From the NCBI RefSeq assembly GCF_024199925.1, contig NZ_JANADR010000001.1, positions 4,650,001 through 4,714,000 on the forward strand: a DNA stretch of 64,000 nt, in the 5' to 3' direction. Shown one piece after another: positions 37,732 to 45,953 of this stretch. Numbering within the stretch: position 1 is the stretch's first letter; every line of letters starts with the position of its first letter. The notes below the pieces were generated by a model. The model saw only the letters and a list, made by a program, of their open reading frames with translations, searched no databases and was not told where the DNA came from. Both the position numbers and the translations under genes were made by a program. This stretch comes from Bradyrhizobium sp. CCGUVB1N3. GTDB lineage: Bacteria > Pseudomonadota > Alphaproteobacteria > Rhizobiales > Xanthobacteraceae.

Positions 37732-38874
37732 TCACGCCGTCGCCTTCAGCGCGGTTGCCGCCGACGCATAGCCGCCCCGGGCGCCATCGATGAAGTGGAC
37801 GTGGTCGCTACGCAGCGCCGAGGGCGTGAAGCAGGTCATCATCGCCGCATCCTGCCGGTGCAGGCCGTAGCGCACGATGCCGCTCTTCGCGGCTGAGGCG
37901 AGACGATCGCTCAGGTCACGCTCGAGCTCCGGCGTGCAGTCGAGGATCATGCGCAGGCCATCGTCATATTTCCGGAAGTCCGAGTTCTCGACGACCTGCC
38001 GCGTATAGGTCTTCGGCACGAAGCCGCCGACCTTGATGTCGAAGCGCACGATCATGTAGGCGAACAGCGTATAAGCTAAAACGCTGACGCGGCGCTTGAG
38101 GAGCGAGCCGCCGCGCCTGGCGCGCGCCTCATAGTCGAGCCCCTGCGGCGGCCATTTCAGCGGCGGGCCCTGCGGCGGCACGGGACGGCCCGCATCCGGA
38201 CTGCGCTCGACCAGATGGATCACATCCTCGATCACCTTGCGGAAGGCAGGCGGATCGGCGCCGCGCGCCGGCACCACCAGCACGGACAGGATGAGCCCGC
38301 GCGAGGCCGGAATCTCCTCGAAGCGGCAGGACAGGCCGGAGAGATCAGGCAGCGTGCCGTCGGGCGCCTCGAGAACCGCGAATTCGCCGCGCTTCATCGC
38401 GGCCTCGGCCCACCCCAAACCCCCGCCGGAGAACATCGCATAGGACAGGTTGGCCGATGGCCCGAAGCGCGCGACGCGCACGTCTAGCCCCTGTGCGCGG
38501 ATCGCGCTGACCGGCACCAGAGCGACGCGCATTTTCAGATCGAGATCCTGCCTGACCCAGGTCGCGGTCGCGGCCAGCGCGTCGCGGGCGCGACCGAGAT
38601 CGCCGGGCGCGACCGCAAAGCTCGCGCCGTCGCCGCCGAACACGAAGGGGAATTCCCTGCCCTCCAGCGCGTTGGTGACGGCTGCGATCACCGCAGCACC
38701 GGCCATGTTGACCGCCTTGTAGCGCTGCGCCGCAATCGCCTTGGTGGAATCGACGATGTCGGCCACCCCGATGGTCCAGTCATCCGGCAGCGGCGAATAG
38801 AGGGAGGGATCCATCAGGCTGGTGAAGCCGCGGAAGACGGGGATGCTGCCGTAGAAGGAGACGCCTGGTGTCAT
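37732..38874 (-). CDS. DUF3095, class III cyclase-like protein
   Basis: 380 residues from ATG 38874 (an alternative start upstream is 38901). The N-terminal part resembles a class III nucleotide cyclase: 'IGVADIVDSTKAI' with Asp39, and 'FVFGGDGASFAV' with Asp82, which correspond to the two metal-binding Asp residues. Residues about 110-215 form the rest of a cyclase-like fold. The C-terminal half is specific to DUF3095. No signal peptide. Whether it makes cAMP, cGMP or another product is unknown. It stands alone, flanked by a repeat and a small gene. Confidence 0.88.
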   Translation of the reverse strand: MTPGVSFYGSIPVFRGFTSLMDPSLYSPLPDDWTIGVADIVDSTKAIAAQRYKAVNMAGAAVIAAVTNALEGREFPFVFGGDGASFAVAPGDLGRARDALAATATWVRQDLDLKMRVALVPVSAIRAQGLDVRVARFGPSANLSYAMFSGGGLGWAEAAMKRGEFAVLEAPDGTLPDLSGLSCRFEEIPASRGLILSVLVVPARGADPPAFRKVIEDVIHLVERSPDAGRPVPPQGPPLKWPPQGLDYEARARRGGSLLKRRVSVLAYTLFAYMIVRFDIKVGGFVPKTYTRQVVENSDFRKYDDGLRMILDCTPELERDLSDRLASAAKSGIVRYGLHRQDAAMMTCFTPSALRSDHVHFIDGARGGYASAATALKATA

Positions 38875-39079
38875 CGCCTGGGACCGATGTGTATCGCACA
38901 ATCAAGATACGGGGCAGGAATCGATTGGGTTCGCCGGTCGGCTCACCCAGGAGGGATTTGCAATAATTGGCGGAAACAGGTCCGGACAACAAGAGCACCG
39001 TCGCGTCGAGCCAGTGGATTCCGCACGCGATCGGCAAACAAAACGGATTGGGTCTTTGCGCGATGTGGTGGAAGCAGCG

Positions 39080-39310
39080 CTAGTGCAGCTTCTCCTTCTC
39101 CGCTGCCGAGGGCGCGTGCACATCATGGCAGCCGACGAGCCGGACGAATTGCTGCGGATACATTTCGTAGCCGTGATCGCCGGAATTCTGATGCGACATC
39201 GGCTGGTTCTTGGACTGGTTGATAGACTGATTCTTGGGCTTGCAGTTGGTGATGCTCTCGCTTGCCTGCGATGACTGCGCTGACGCGCGGGAAAGGTTCG
39301 AAGCGGTCAT
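39080..39310 (-). CDS. small Ser/Asn/Gln-rich hypothetical protein
   Basis: 76 residues, unknown. GGGAGCAGTGC before ATG 39310 is a strong ribosome site and supports this as a gene; the open frame beyond it is not supported. The first half is polar ('SQASESITNCKPKNQSINQSKNQPMSHQ'-type composition, low complexity). The second half, 'YEMYPQQFVRLVGCHDVHAPS', looks folded, with one Cys and two His. Less GC-rich than its neighbours. Confidence 0.6.
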   Translation of the reverse strand: MTASNLSRASAQSSQASESITNCKPKNQSINQSKNQPMSHQNSGDHGYEMYPQQFVRLVGCHDVHAPSAAEKEKLH

Positions 39311-39446
39311 GCACTGCTCCCTGTCGATTAGGGCAGATCGATTGACGTAACCCAACCGATTGCGGGGCATCTTAGAGCCAAACGCGCGGAAATGAAATTG
39401 AGCCCGATCAATTCAAATTACGGCGCCAGAAGTTCCTTAAACTGCG

Positions 39447-40169
39447 CTAGGCGGTATTTCCCGCATCGATCGTGAACACCGTTCCCGTGATGTTACGCCC
39501 ACCTTCGCCAAGCAGATACTCGACCATCCGCGCGACGTCCTCGGTCTCCGGCAAGCGGCGCAGTGCGCTGCGCCCGGCGATGCGCTTGCGGCCCTCGTCG
39601 GAAAGATTATGCGTCAGCTCGGTGTCGATGAAGCCGGGCGCGATCGCATTCACCGTGATGCCGAGCTTGCCGACCTCGCGCGCCAGCGAGCGCGTGAAGC
39701 CGGTCGCGGCTGCCTTGGTCGCGCCATAGACCGACAGGCCGTTATAGCCGGTCGTGGCGATGATCGAGGAGATGTTGATGATGCGACCTGCGCCATCGGC
39801 CATCATGTGCCGCGCGATGTATTTGGTGAGGATGATCGGCGACAGCACGTTGAGCTGCACCAGCGCCTCGATCTCGGAATTGTGCATGGTCGCGAGCAGG
39901 CCCTCGGTGCCAAGGCCGGCATTGTTGACGAGTCCATAGATCGCGCCGAACTCGTCGCGCACCAATTTTGCGAAGGCCGGGATCGCGTCGATCACCCCGA
40001 GGTCGCAGGCGCGGAAATGCAGGCGCTTCTCCGACGCGCGCACCGCGGCCGCGAGCTCCTCGGTCTCGCGCCGCGCCACCGCGATCACGTTGTAACCGGC
40101 GCCCACGAGCCGCGTCGCGATCGCAAGGCCGATGCCGCGGCTGCCGCCGGTGATGAGGACGTTATGCAT
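39447..40169 (-). CDS. SDR-family oxidoreductase (FabG-like)
   Basis: 240 residues, classical short-chain dehydrogenase/reductase. The cofactor motif is 'ITGGSRGIGLAIA' (TGxxxGxG), 'NNAGLG' is present, and the catalytic Ser and 'YGATK' (YxxxK) follow. Such proteins reduce 3-oxoacyl-ACP or other carbonyls with NADPH. Its start overlaps the ligase stop by 8 bp, and the ligase in turn overlaps the acyl carrier protein gene, so the three form one compact operon and probably share a bound acyl intermediate. Confidence 0.93.
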   Translation of the reverse strand: MHNVLITGGSRGIGLAIATRLVGAGYNVIAVARRETEELAAAVRASEKRLHFRACDLGVIDAIPAFAKLVRDEFGAIYGLVNNAGLGTEGLLATMHNSEIEALVQLNVLSPIILTKYIARHMMADGAGRIINISSIIATTGYNGLSVYGATKAAATGFTRSLAREVGKLGITVNAIAPGFIDTELTHNLSDEGRKRIAGRSALRRLPETEDVARMVEYLLGEGGRNITGTVFTIDAGNTA

Positions 40170-41547
40170 CGGTGCGCGCCAGCTTTCCGGCCGGGGTGAC
40201 GTCGAGCGTCTCGACGAAGCGGATCACCGCCGGCACCTTGTGTGAGGCAAGCTGCGCCCGGCACTGGTCCAGGATCTGCTCGCGGATCTCGTTCCCCCGT
40301 GCCGGATCGGTGCCGTCGGCAAGGATCACGTCGGCCACGACGATGCCGCCGGTGATCGGGCTCTTCCGCGATTTCGCGCGCGACATCCGCACGTCCGGAT
40401 GACGGTTGATGACCGCCTCGATCTCCTCGGGATGAACCTTCAGGCCGCCGATATTGATGATGCCGCCGCGGCGGCCGACGAAATGATAGCGGTCGCCGCG
40501 CAGCTCTATCATGTCACCGGTATCGACGAAGCCGTCGTCCTCGGCAAGCTTGCCGGCATTGCGGCCGATATAGGCGTGCGCAGTGCGCTTGGAGCGAATC
40601 CGCAGCGAGCCGTCGACGATCTTCATCTCGACGCCACTGGGGTTCACGCCGATATAGGCGGCGGGGAAACCTTCGAGCCCGTCATTGACGGCAAAGCCGA
40701 CGCCGGCTTCCGTCGAGGCATAGGCATGGCCGATCGAGGCGTCGGGGAATGCCGCCTTCAGGCCGTCGAGCACGGCCTGGTCGGCGATCTCGCCGGAGAG
40801 GCGGACATAGCGCGGCGCAAATTGCGCGGCCGAACCGCTCATCATGAGCTTGCGCCAATGCGAGGGCGTGCCGGAAATGTGCGAGACACCGCGCGCATTC
40901 AGCCGCACGACATGGTCCGCGAGAACCTCATGCGGATCCGACAGCACCATCGAGCCGCCGGAGAGGATCGCGCGCAGGAAAATCTGGAGCCCGCCATAGC
41001 GGCGGATGTCGTAGAAGGTCGCCCAGACCGGCGCGGGGCCGGGCGCGGGCGCCTCAGCCCGGATCGCGCCGGTCAGCGCTTCCAGCGTATGCGCTGCGAT
41101 CTTCGGCACGCCTGACGTGCCCGAGGTCAGCATCAGCCATTCGGTGGCGCGCTCGGATTTGGCAGGCGCGGCCTGCGTGAGCGGCAGTTGCGCAATCGCG
41201 ACGAGCGGGATCACGCTGTCTCGCCAGAACTCCGGCTCGTCGGTGACGACGGCGTCGATCTCCGCATCCGCAATCAGCGCATCGAGGTGAGCGGGATTGA
41301 GATCCGGCGGGCACAACAGCATGCGACGGGCGATGCCGTCGAGCTCGATCATGGTAAGGCCGGATTTGAGCTGGTCCGAGAGTTTCAGCAGCACCGATCG
41401 GCCGGACAACTCGCCGAGACGGCCGCCCAGGACCGTCTGCGACAGCACGTCGGTCAGCGACACCAGATGGTGCGCATCCGACAGCGTCCGTCCCTTCAGC
41501 TCCGCGCCGAGATAGTCGCGGAGTGCAAAGACCTCACGCGGGGACAT
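40162..41547 (-). CDS. AMP-dependent acyl-CoA/acyl-ACP ligase-like protein
   Basis: 461 residues from ATG 41547, ANL superfamily. The P-loop is 'LTSGTSGVPKIA', the A5 region 'YASTEAGVGFAV', A7 'DGFVDTGDMIELRGDRYHFVGRRGGIINIGGLKVHPEEIE', and the A10 lysine is in 'TPAGKLAR'. It is shorter than most acyl-CoA synthetases because the N-terminal subdomain is reduced. Overlapping the acyl carrier protein gene by 14 bp, it may charge the ACP directly. Confidence 0.9.
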   Translation of the reverse strand: MSPREVFALRDYLGAELKGRTLSDAHHLVSLTDVLSQTVLGGRLGELSGRSVLLKLSDQLKSGLTMIELDGIARRMLLCPPDLNPAHLDALIADAEIDAVVTDEPEFWRDSVIPLVAIAQLPLTQAAPAKSERATEWLMLTSGTSGVPKIAAHTLEALTGAIRAEAPAPGPAPVWATFYDIRRYGGLQIFLRAILSGGSMVLSDPHEVLADHVVRLNARGVSHISGTPSHWRKLMMSGSAAQFAPRYVRLSGEIADQAVLDGLKAAFPDASIGHAYASTEAGVGFAVNDGLEGFPAAYIGVNPSGVEMKIVDGSLRIRSKRTAHAYIGRNAGKLAEDDGFVDTGDMIELRGDRYHFVGRRGGIINIGGLKVHPEEIEAVINRHPDVRMSRAKSRKSPITGGIVVADVILADGTDPARGNEIREQILDQCRAQLASHKVPAVIRFVETLDVTPAGKLARTDA

Positions 41548-41779
41548 TTTCGTAGGCCCGCACGAAATCGCCGACGGTCGCGGGGAAGGCAGCGTCCTCG
41601 GAAATCGTGAAGGGATCGACGCCGATCTCGTCCTCGAGGCGCGCGACCAGGATTGCGAAGGCGAGCGAGTCGAAACCCGTCTCATGCAGCGACAGATCGT
41701 CCGTCAGCTCCGGCAGCGTGACGTGCTGCTCCTTGGCAATCTGCTTGATCGCTTCAGTGACCTTTAACCTTACCGACAT
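41534..41779 (-). CDS. acyl carrier protein
   Basis: 81 residues. The phosphopantetheine site is Ser38 in 'GFDSLAFAIL'. A helical bundle follows. It is not the housekeeping AcpP, which has 'GADSLD', so it is a dedicated carrier for this gene group. Translationally coupled to the downstream ligase by overlap. Confidence 0.92.
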   Translation of the reverse strand: MSVRLKVTEAIKQIAKEQHVTLPELTDDLSLHETGFDSLAFAILVARLEDEIGVDPFTISEDAAFPATVGDFVRAYENVPA

Positions 41780-41923
41780 GGCTGCGCTCGCTTCGTGTTT
41801 GTTGTTGTTTGATCGTCTTCGGCGGAGTGCCCGTCTCCCATTGCTCCGTGGTTTACCGGATAGAAGTAAATGGCTTCTTGGACAATTCAGATAAAATTGG
41901 ACCTATCTCTGTTTTTCTGCCTG

Positions 41924-43729
41924 CTAGAGCCTGACAGAACCATCGACAATCTGCGCATATGTCTCCCGGACCAGCGCGACATAAGTCCCCGACTTCGGTT
42001 CCATCAGGTATAGCGGGTCGGCGATCGCGCCGGGATCAAACCCCTCGTACGCGAGCTGGTTCTTTTTCTGCTTGAAAGTCTCGGTCGCATCGAGCTCATT
42101 CGAAATGCGGATGAAGACGGGACGGGCATAGGGAGGTAGGCGCGCGGCGAGATGTCCGGCGAGCGCGGCGAGATCAAAACCCTCATTGACCACGATCGCG
42201 CTCATGCCGGCGCGCCCGTCGGTGCCGGGAATGCCGACGCCGTAAGTCGTTGCGTCGACCACGCCTGTGCAATCACGTACGGCGTCGTTGACCTCTGAGG
42301 TCGCGACGTTTTCGCCCTTCCAGCGAAACGTGTCGCCGATGCGGTCGACGAAATGGAAGAAGGCCTTGTCATCGAGCTGCATCAGGTCGCCGGTACGGAA
42401 CCAGGCATCGCCGTGAGCGAAGACATTGCGCAAAATCTTCTTCTCTGTCTCGCCGGCGTCGGTATAGCCCTCGAAACGGCCTCCGCCTTCATCGGCGGTG
42501 CCGATGCGGCCGATGGCTTCGCCCGCCTCGCCGCGGGCGCAGGCAATGCAAAGGCCGTCAGCATTGCGCAGGGGCACGCCAGCATCAGGATCGAGCTTGA
42601 CGATCGCCGCCGGGAAGCGATGCGCAAGCAGCGGCGGGATGCGGCCGATCGCGCCCGGCCTGCCCTCGACGTTGAACAGCGAGAAGTTGCCTTCGGTCGC
42701 CGCGTAGAATTCGAGGATACGGGGGAGCGCAAAGCGCGCCTGGAAATCCTCCCAGATATCGCCGCGCAGGCCGTTGCCGCAGACGAGCCGCAGGCGGTGG
42801 CGGTTTTCGTACTCCGACGGCGGCGCCTTCAGGAGGTAGCGGCAGAGCTCGCCGATATACTGGAACAGCGTGCAGTCGTGGCGGACGATGTCGGGCCAGA
42901 AATTCGTTGCCGAGAATTTCTCCGCGATCACCACCGAGCCGCCGGCGGCGAGCATGCTGCAGGGCGCGACGATGCCGCCGACGGAATGAAACAGCGGCAG
43001 GCAGTCGTAGAGCCGGTCCTGCGGCGTCGCACCAGTCAGCCCTGCGAACCAAAAACCCCAGTTGAGGATGCGGCGATGGCTGATGCTGGCGGCCTTCGGC
43101 AGACCCGTGGTGCCCGAGGTGTAGATCAGCAGCGCGCGGCCATTGATGGAGACCTCGCCGTGCTCGTCCTGCGAGAGCGGGCCGTCGTCGAGCGCGGCCA
43201 GCGCCACGTCGATCGAGCGCTCGCTGCGCGCATCGCCATGGGTCCAGATCTTTGCCGCCGAGCTCAGGTGCGGCGCGGCATCCGCCAGCGCCTCGGTGAG
43301 ATCATACGCGACGATGAGGTGGGACGGTTTTGCGACATCGATGCAATGCGCGAGCGACTGCCCGACCAGCCTGGTGTTGATCAGGGCGACGACGGCGCCG
43401 ATACGGCTGATGCCGAGCCACGCGGCGACATAGTCGACACCATTCGGCATGATCATACCGACGGTGTCGCCCTTCGCGAGGCCAACCGAGCGCGCCCAGC
43501 GCGCGTAACGGTTGATGCGCCGTGCGAGCTGATCGTAGCTGATCGTTTCGCTATCGGTGACGAGCGCCGCGCGGTCCGGCTGGCGTCTCGCCCAGTCCTC
43601 GACGACATCGGCGAACAGCCGGCCCGGCAGCGTCTCGATGCGCGCGGTGAGCTCGATCGCCTTCAGCCAGATTTTCGAGGCCGAGGGCGCGCGCGAAGGT
43701 TTCGCCTGCTCGATGACGCCGGTGTTCAT
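41924..43729 (-). CDS. long-chain acyl-CoA synthetase, FATP/SLC27-like
   Basis: 601 residues. The ATP motif is 'LLIYTSGTTGLPKAA', followed by 'FYAATEGNFSLFNVEGRPGAIGR', the stretch typical of the very-long-chain/FATP group, and 'FHFVDRIGDTFRWKGENVATSEV'. It converts fatty acids to acyl-CoA, at the inner membrane. It is separated from the acyl carrier protein gene by 144 bp with no recognised terminator, so it may be part of the same locus. Confidence 0.92.
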   Translation of the reverse strand: MNTGVIEQAKPSRAPSASKIWLKAIELTARIETLPGRLFADVVEDWARRQPDRAALVTDSETISYDQLARRINRYARWARSVGLAKGDTVGMIMPNGVDYVAAWLGISRIGAVVALINTRLVGQSLAHCIDVAKPSHLIVAYDLTEALADAAPHLSSAAKIWTHGDARSERSIDVALAALDDGPLSQDEHGEVSINGRALLIYTSGTTGLPKAASISHRRILNWGFWFAGLTGATPQDRLYDCLPLFHSVGGIVAPCSMLAAGGSVVIAEKFSATNFWPDIVRHDCTLFQYIGELCRYLLKAPPSEYENRHRLRLVCGNGLRGDIWEDFQARFALPRILEFYAATEGNFSLFNVEGRPGAIGRIPPLLAHRFPAAIVKLDPDAGVPLRNADGLCIACARGEAGEAIGRIGTADEGGGRFEGYTDAGETEKKILRNVFAHGDAWFRTGDLMQLDDKAFFHFVDRIGDTFRWKGENVATSEVNDAVRDCTGVVDATTYGVGIPGTDGRAGMSAIVVNEGFDLAALAGHLAARLPPYARPVFIRISNELDATETFKQKKNQLAYEGFDPGAIADPLYLMEPKSGTYVALVRETYAQIVDGSVRL

Positions 43730-43918
43730 GTTGTTGATGTCTTTCGGCTGATCACTCGTCTGTCACGGTAGCTATAGACCGCGAGCCCCTGACCAGGCGT
43801 TAAGAGCAAAGGTAAAAACACGGTTAGTGCGCGATTAACTCTGGTCATCCTTTACCAAGCCGACGGGAACGGCGTGCGGGTCGGCGCGATTCTTGCGATA
43901 TCTCCCTCGCGCAGGCTT

Positions 43919-43980
43919 CCCTTCTCCTCTTGTGGGAGAAGGTGGCGCGAAGCCACCCTCTCCCACAAGGGGAGAGGGTC
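43919..43980. repeat. composite inverted repeat, 'CCCTTCTCC..GTGGGAGAAGG' family, copy 2
   Basis: The first part is CCCTTCTCCTCTTGTGGGAG. The inner hairpin is 'GGTGGCGCGAAGCCACC', and the end is CTCTCCCACAAGGGGAGAGG. It sits in the 309-bp gap (43730-44038) between the FATP-like gene and the Bug-type gene; the rest of that gap has no visible gene. Confidence 0.8.
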
Positions 43981-44038
43981 TTCGTGCGTGCGGATGTAGA
44001 GATCGCTAACGAAACACCCTCGCATTGAGGCAATAATA

Positions 44039-45019
44039 ATGATCACCAGACGCAACTTTCTCCGCACGGCCGCCGCTGTTGCCACGCCCCTCGCGGCCCC
44101 TCGCGTCTTTGCCATGGGCAACCCCTCCTATCCCTCGCGCAGCGTGAAATGGGTGGTGCCTTACGCGCCCGGCGGCGCCACCGACGTGCTGTCGCGGCTG
44201 CTCTGCCAGCGCCTGCCGGAGCGGCTCGGCCAAACCTTCGTGGTCGAGAACAAGCCCGGCGCCGGCAGCAATATCGGCACGCAGGCGGTGATTGCCTCGG
44301 CACCGGACGGCTACACGCTGCTGCTCACCTCGACCGCGAACGCGATCAACGCGTCCTTCGATCCAGAACTACCCTATGATTTCGCCAAGACCATCGCGCC
44401 GGTCGCGGGCGTGGCGCGCATTCCGCTGGTGCTGGCCGTCAATAACGATCTGCCGGTGCGGACCGTTTCGGATTTCATCCTCTACGCCAGGGCAAATCCC
44501 GGCACGCTCTCGATCGCCTCCTCCGGCATCGGCACCTCGCTGCATCTGTCCGGCGAGCTGTTCAAGGCGCTTGCCCGCGTGCAGTTCACGCACGTGCCCT
44601 ATCGCGGCTCAGCGCCCGGATTGACCGACGTGATGACCGGCCAGGTGCACGGCATGTTCGACAACGTCACCTCGTCCTTCGAGCTGGTGCGTGCCGGCAA
44701 GTTGCGCGCACTCGGCGTCACGACACGCGAACGGTCCGACATCCTGCCCGACGTGCCGCCGATCGCGGACACGCTGCCGGGTTACGAGACGTCGTCCTTC
44801 TACGGCGTCGGAGCACCGCAGGATACGCCGCGCGAGATTATCGATCTCTTGAACCGCGAGATCGACGCCGCGCTGTCCGACAGCGAGATCAGGAGCCGCA
44901 TCGCCGCGCTCGGCGCCGTAGTGCTGCACGGCAGTGCCGGTGAATTCGGCAGCATGCTGACGGAGGAGACCGCGCGCTGGCGGAAAGTGGTGCAGCTGTC
45001 GGGGGTGAAGAAGGAGTAG
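44039..45019 (+). CDS. Bug/TctC-family periplasmic solute-binding protein
   Basis: 326 residues. The N terminus has a Tat-like signal ('RRNFLRTAAAVATPLAAP'). The mature protein is the Bug fold of the tripartite tricarboxylate transporter (TTT) binding proteins: 'YPSRSVKWVVPYAPGGATDVLSRLL', 'VVENKPGAGSNIGTQAV', 'FTHVPYRGSAPGLTDVMTGQVHGMFDN', 'LRALGVTT'. No TctA/TctB membrane genes are adjacent, as is common for Bug proteins. The ligand, probably a carboxylate, is unknown. Confidence 0.93.
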   Translation: MITRRNFLRTAAAVATPLAAPRVFAMGNPSYPSRSVKWVVPYAPGGATDVLSRLLCQRLPERLGQTFVVENKPGAGSNIGTQAVIASAPDGYTLLLTSTANAINASFDPELPYDFAKTIAPVAGVARIPLVLAVNNDLPVRTVSDFILYARANPGTLSIASSGIGTSLHLSGELFKALARVQFTHVPYRGSAPGLTDVMTGQVHGMFDNVTSSFELVRAGKLRALGVTTRERSDILPDVPPIADTLPGYETSSFYGVGAPQDTPREIIDLLNREIDAALSDSEIRSRIAALGAVVLHGSAGEFGSMLTEETARWRKVVQLSGVKKE

Positions 45020-45282
45020 CGGCACTTGAAGGTGCTCATCGACGAAACGCGATGACCGAGCCGCAATCGCGGCGCGTTCCCTCCCCCCTTGCGGGGAGCT
45101 GGAGCGCGACATGCGCTGCCGGCATTGCTCGGAGCTGTCAGGATTTCCCTACAAGCGCAGCCATCTCGTGGCGGCGCGCACCACGAAGATCTCAGTCCGC
45201 GATCCGCCCTCGGAATGGTGGCCGGGCGAGCGCTGACGCCGCGCCGCACACATTGCGGCGCTCGGACGCGCTGACGATGCTG

Positions 45283-45558
45283 CTAGTACGCCTGTTTATA
45301 ACGCCGGCGGGGCTGCGGCTGGTCGTAACCGTAGTAGGGATTGACATCGCAGGTCAGGCCACGGCCCGAGGCCGAGGCGCGGCACTGCTCCAGCGACGTG
45401 AACGAACAGTCGAACCAGTCGCTGCCGCCGCCGCCGCGGAGGCCTCCGGTGTAGACGTGCATGCATACCGGATAGCGCGGGTCGTAGCGCTGGGCGCTGG
45501 CAGGCGCCGCAGCCTGCAACGTGGCAATCGCGATGATGGTCAGGAGCGGTATGCGCAT
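45283..45558 (-). CDS. DUF3551 secreted protein
   Basis: 91 residues from ATG 45558, which has GAGGAATTCC upstream. The signal peptide is 'LLTIIAIATLQAAAPASAQ', followed by 'RYDPRYPVCMHVY', 'DWFDCSFTSLEQCRASASGRGLTC' and a Tyr/Pro/Arg-rich tail. The spacing of the cysteines fits DUF3551, which is widespread in Bradyrhizobium and near relatives. Function unknown; probably disulfide-bonded in the periplasm. Confidence 0.88.
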   Translation of the reverse strand: MRIPLLTIIAIATLQAAAPASAQRYDPRYPVCMHVYTGGLRGGGGSDWFDCSFTSLEQCRASASGRGLTCDVNPYYGYDQPQPRRRYKQAY

Positions 45559-45953
45559 TGGAAATTCCTCGAATCGGCGGCGACGGCGGGCATCGCGGCG
45601 GTCCGATATGGCATAACCCGGCGGCGAAGGCGACCGTTCTGCAACATACCTCTCCCGCTTGTGACGCACGTGCGAAAGAGCAGACGAGCTGACCTCCTTT
45701 GACCTGCAGAAAGCGCATATCTGCGGGCCGCAACTGTTCGACAAAGGTCGCAATCAGCTCGCGCAGGATTCCGTTCGCAAGCCGGCGCGAAGGGACTAGT
45801 CTCGCTGGCACAACGCCGGCCCCGAACCGCCGATGGCTCGGAGCGATGAACAAGCATATGGGCTAAAGGAAACGCACATTCGCGCTCGGGCTCTCGGGTG
45901 CGGCTCCGCTTTCGCGAGGAGAAGATGCGCTGGCCAGTCGATGGTTTCAGGGC
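45559..45953. other. 395-bp divergent intergenic region upstream of RND pump
   Basis: I see no gene, and in particular no membrane fusion protein that would normally precede an RND pump. A strong AGGAGAAG-ATG at 45917-45927 opens a frame that differs from the RND frame and is not convincing as a protein. Confidence 0.5.
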
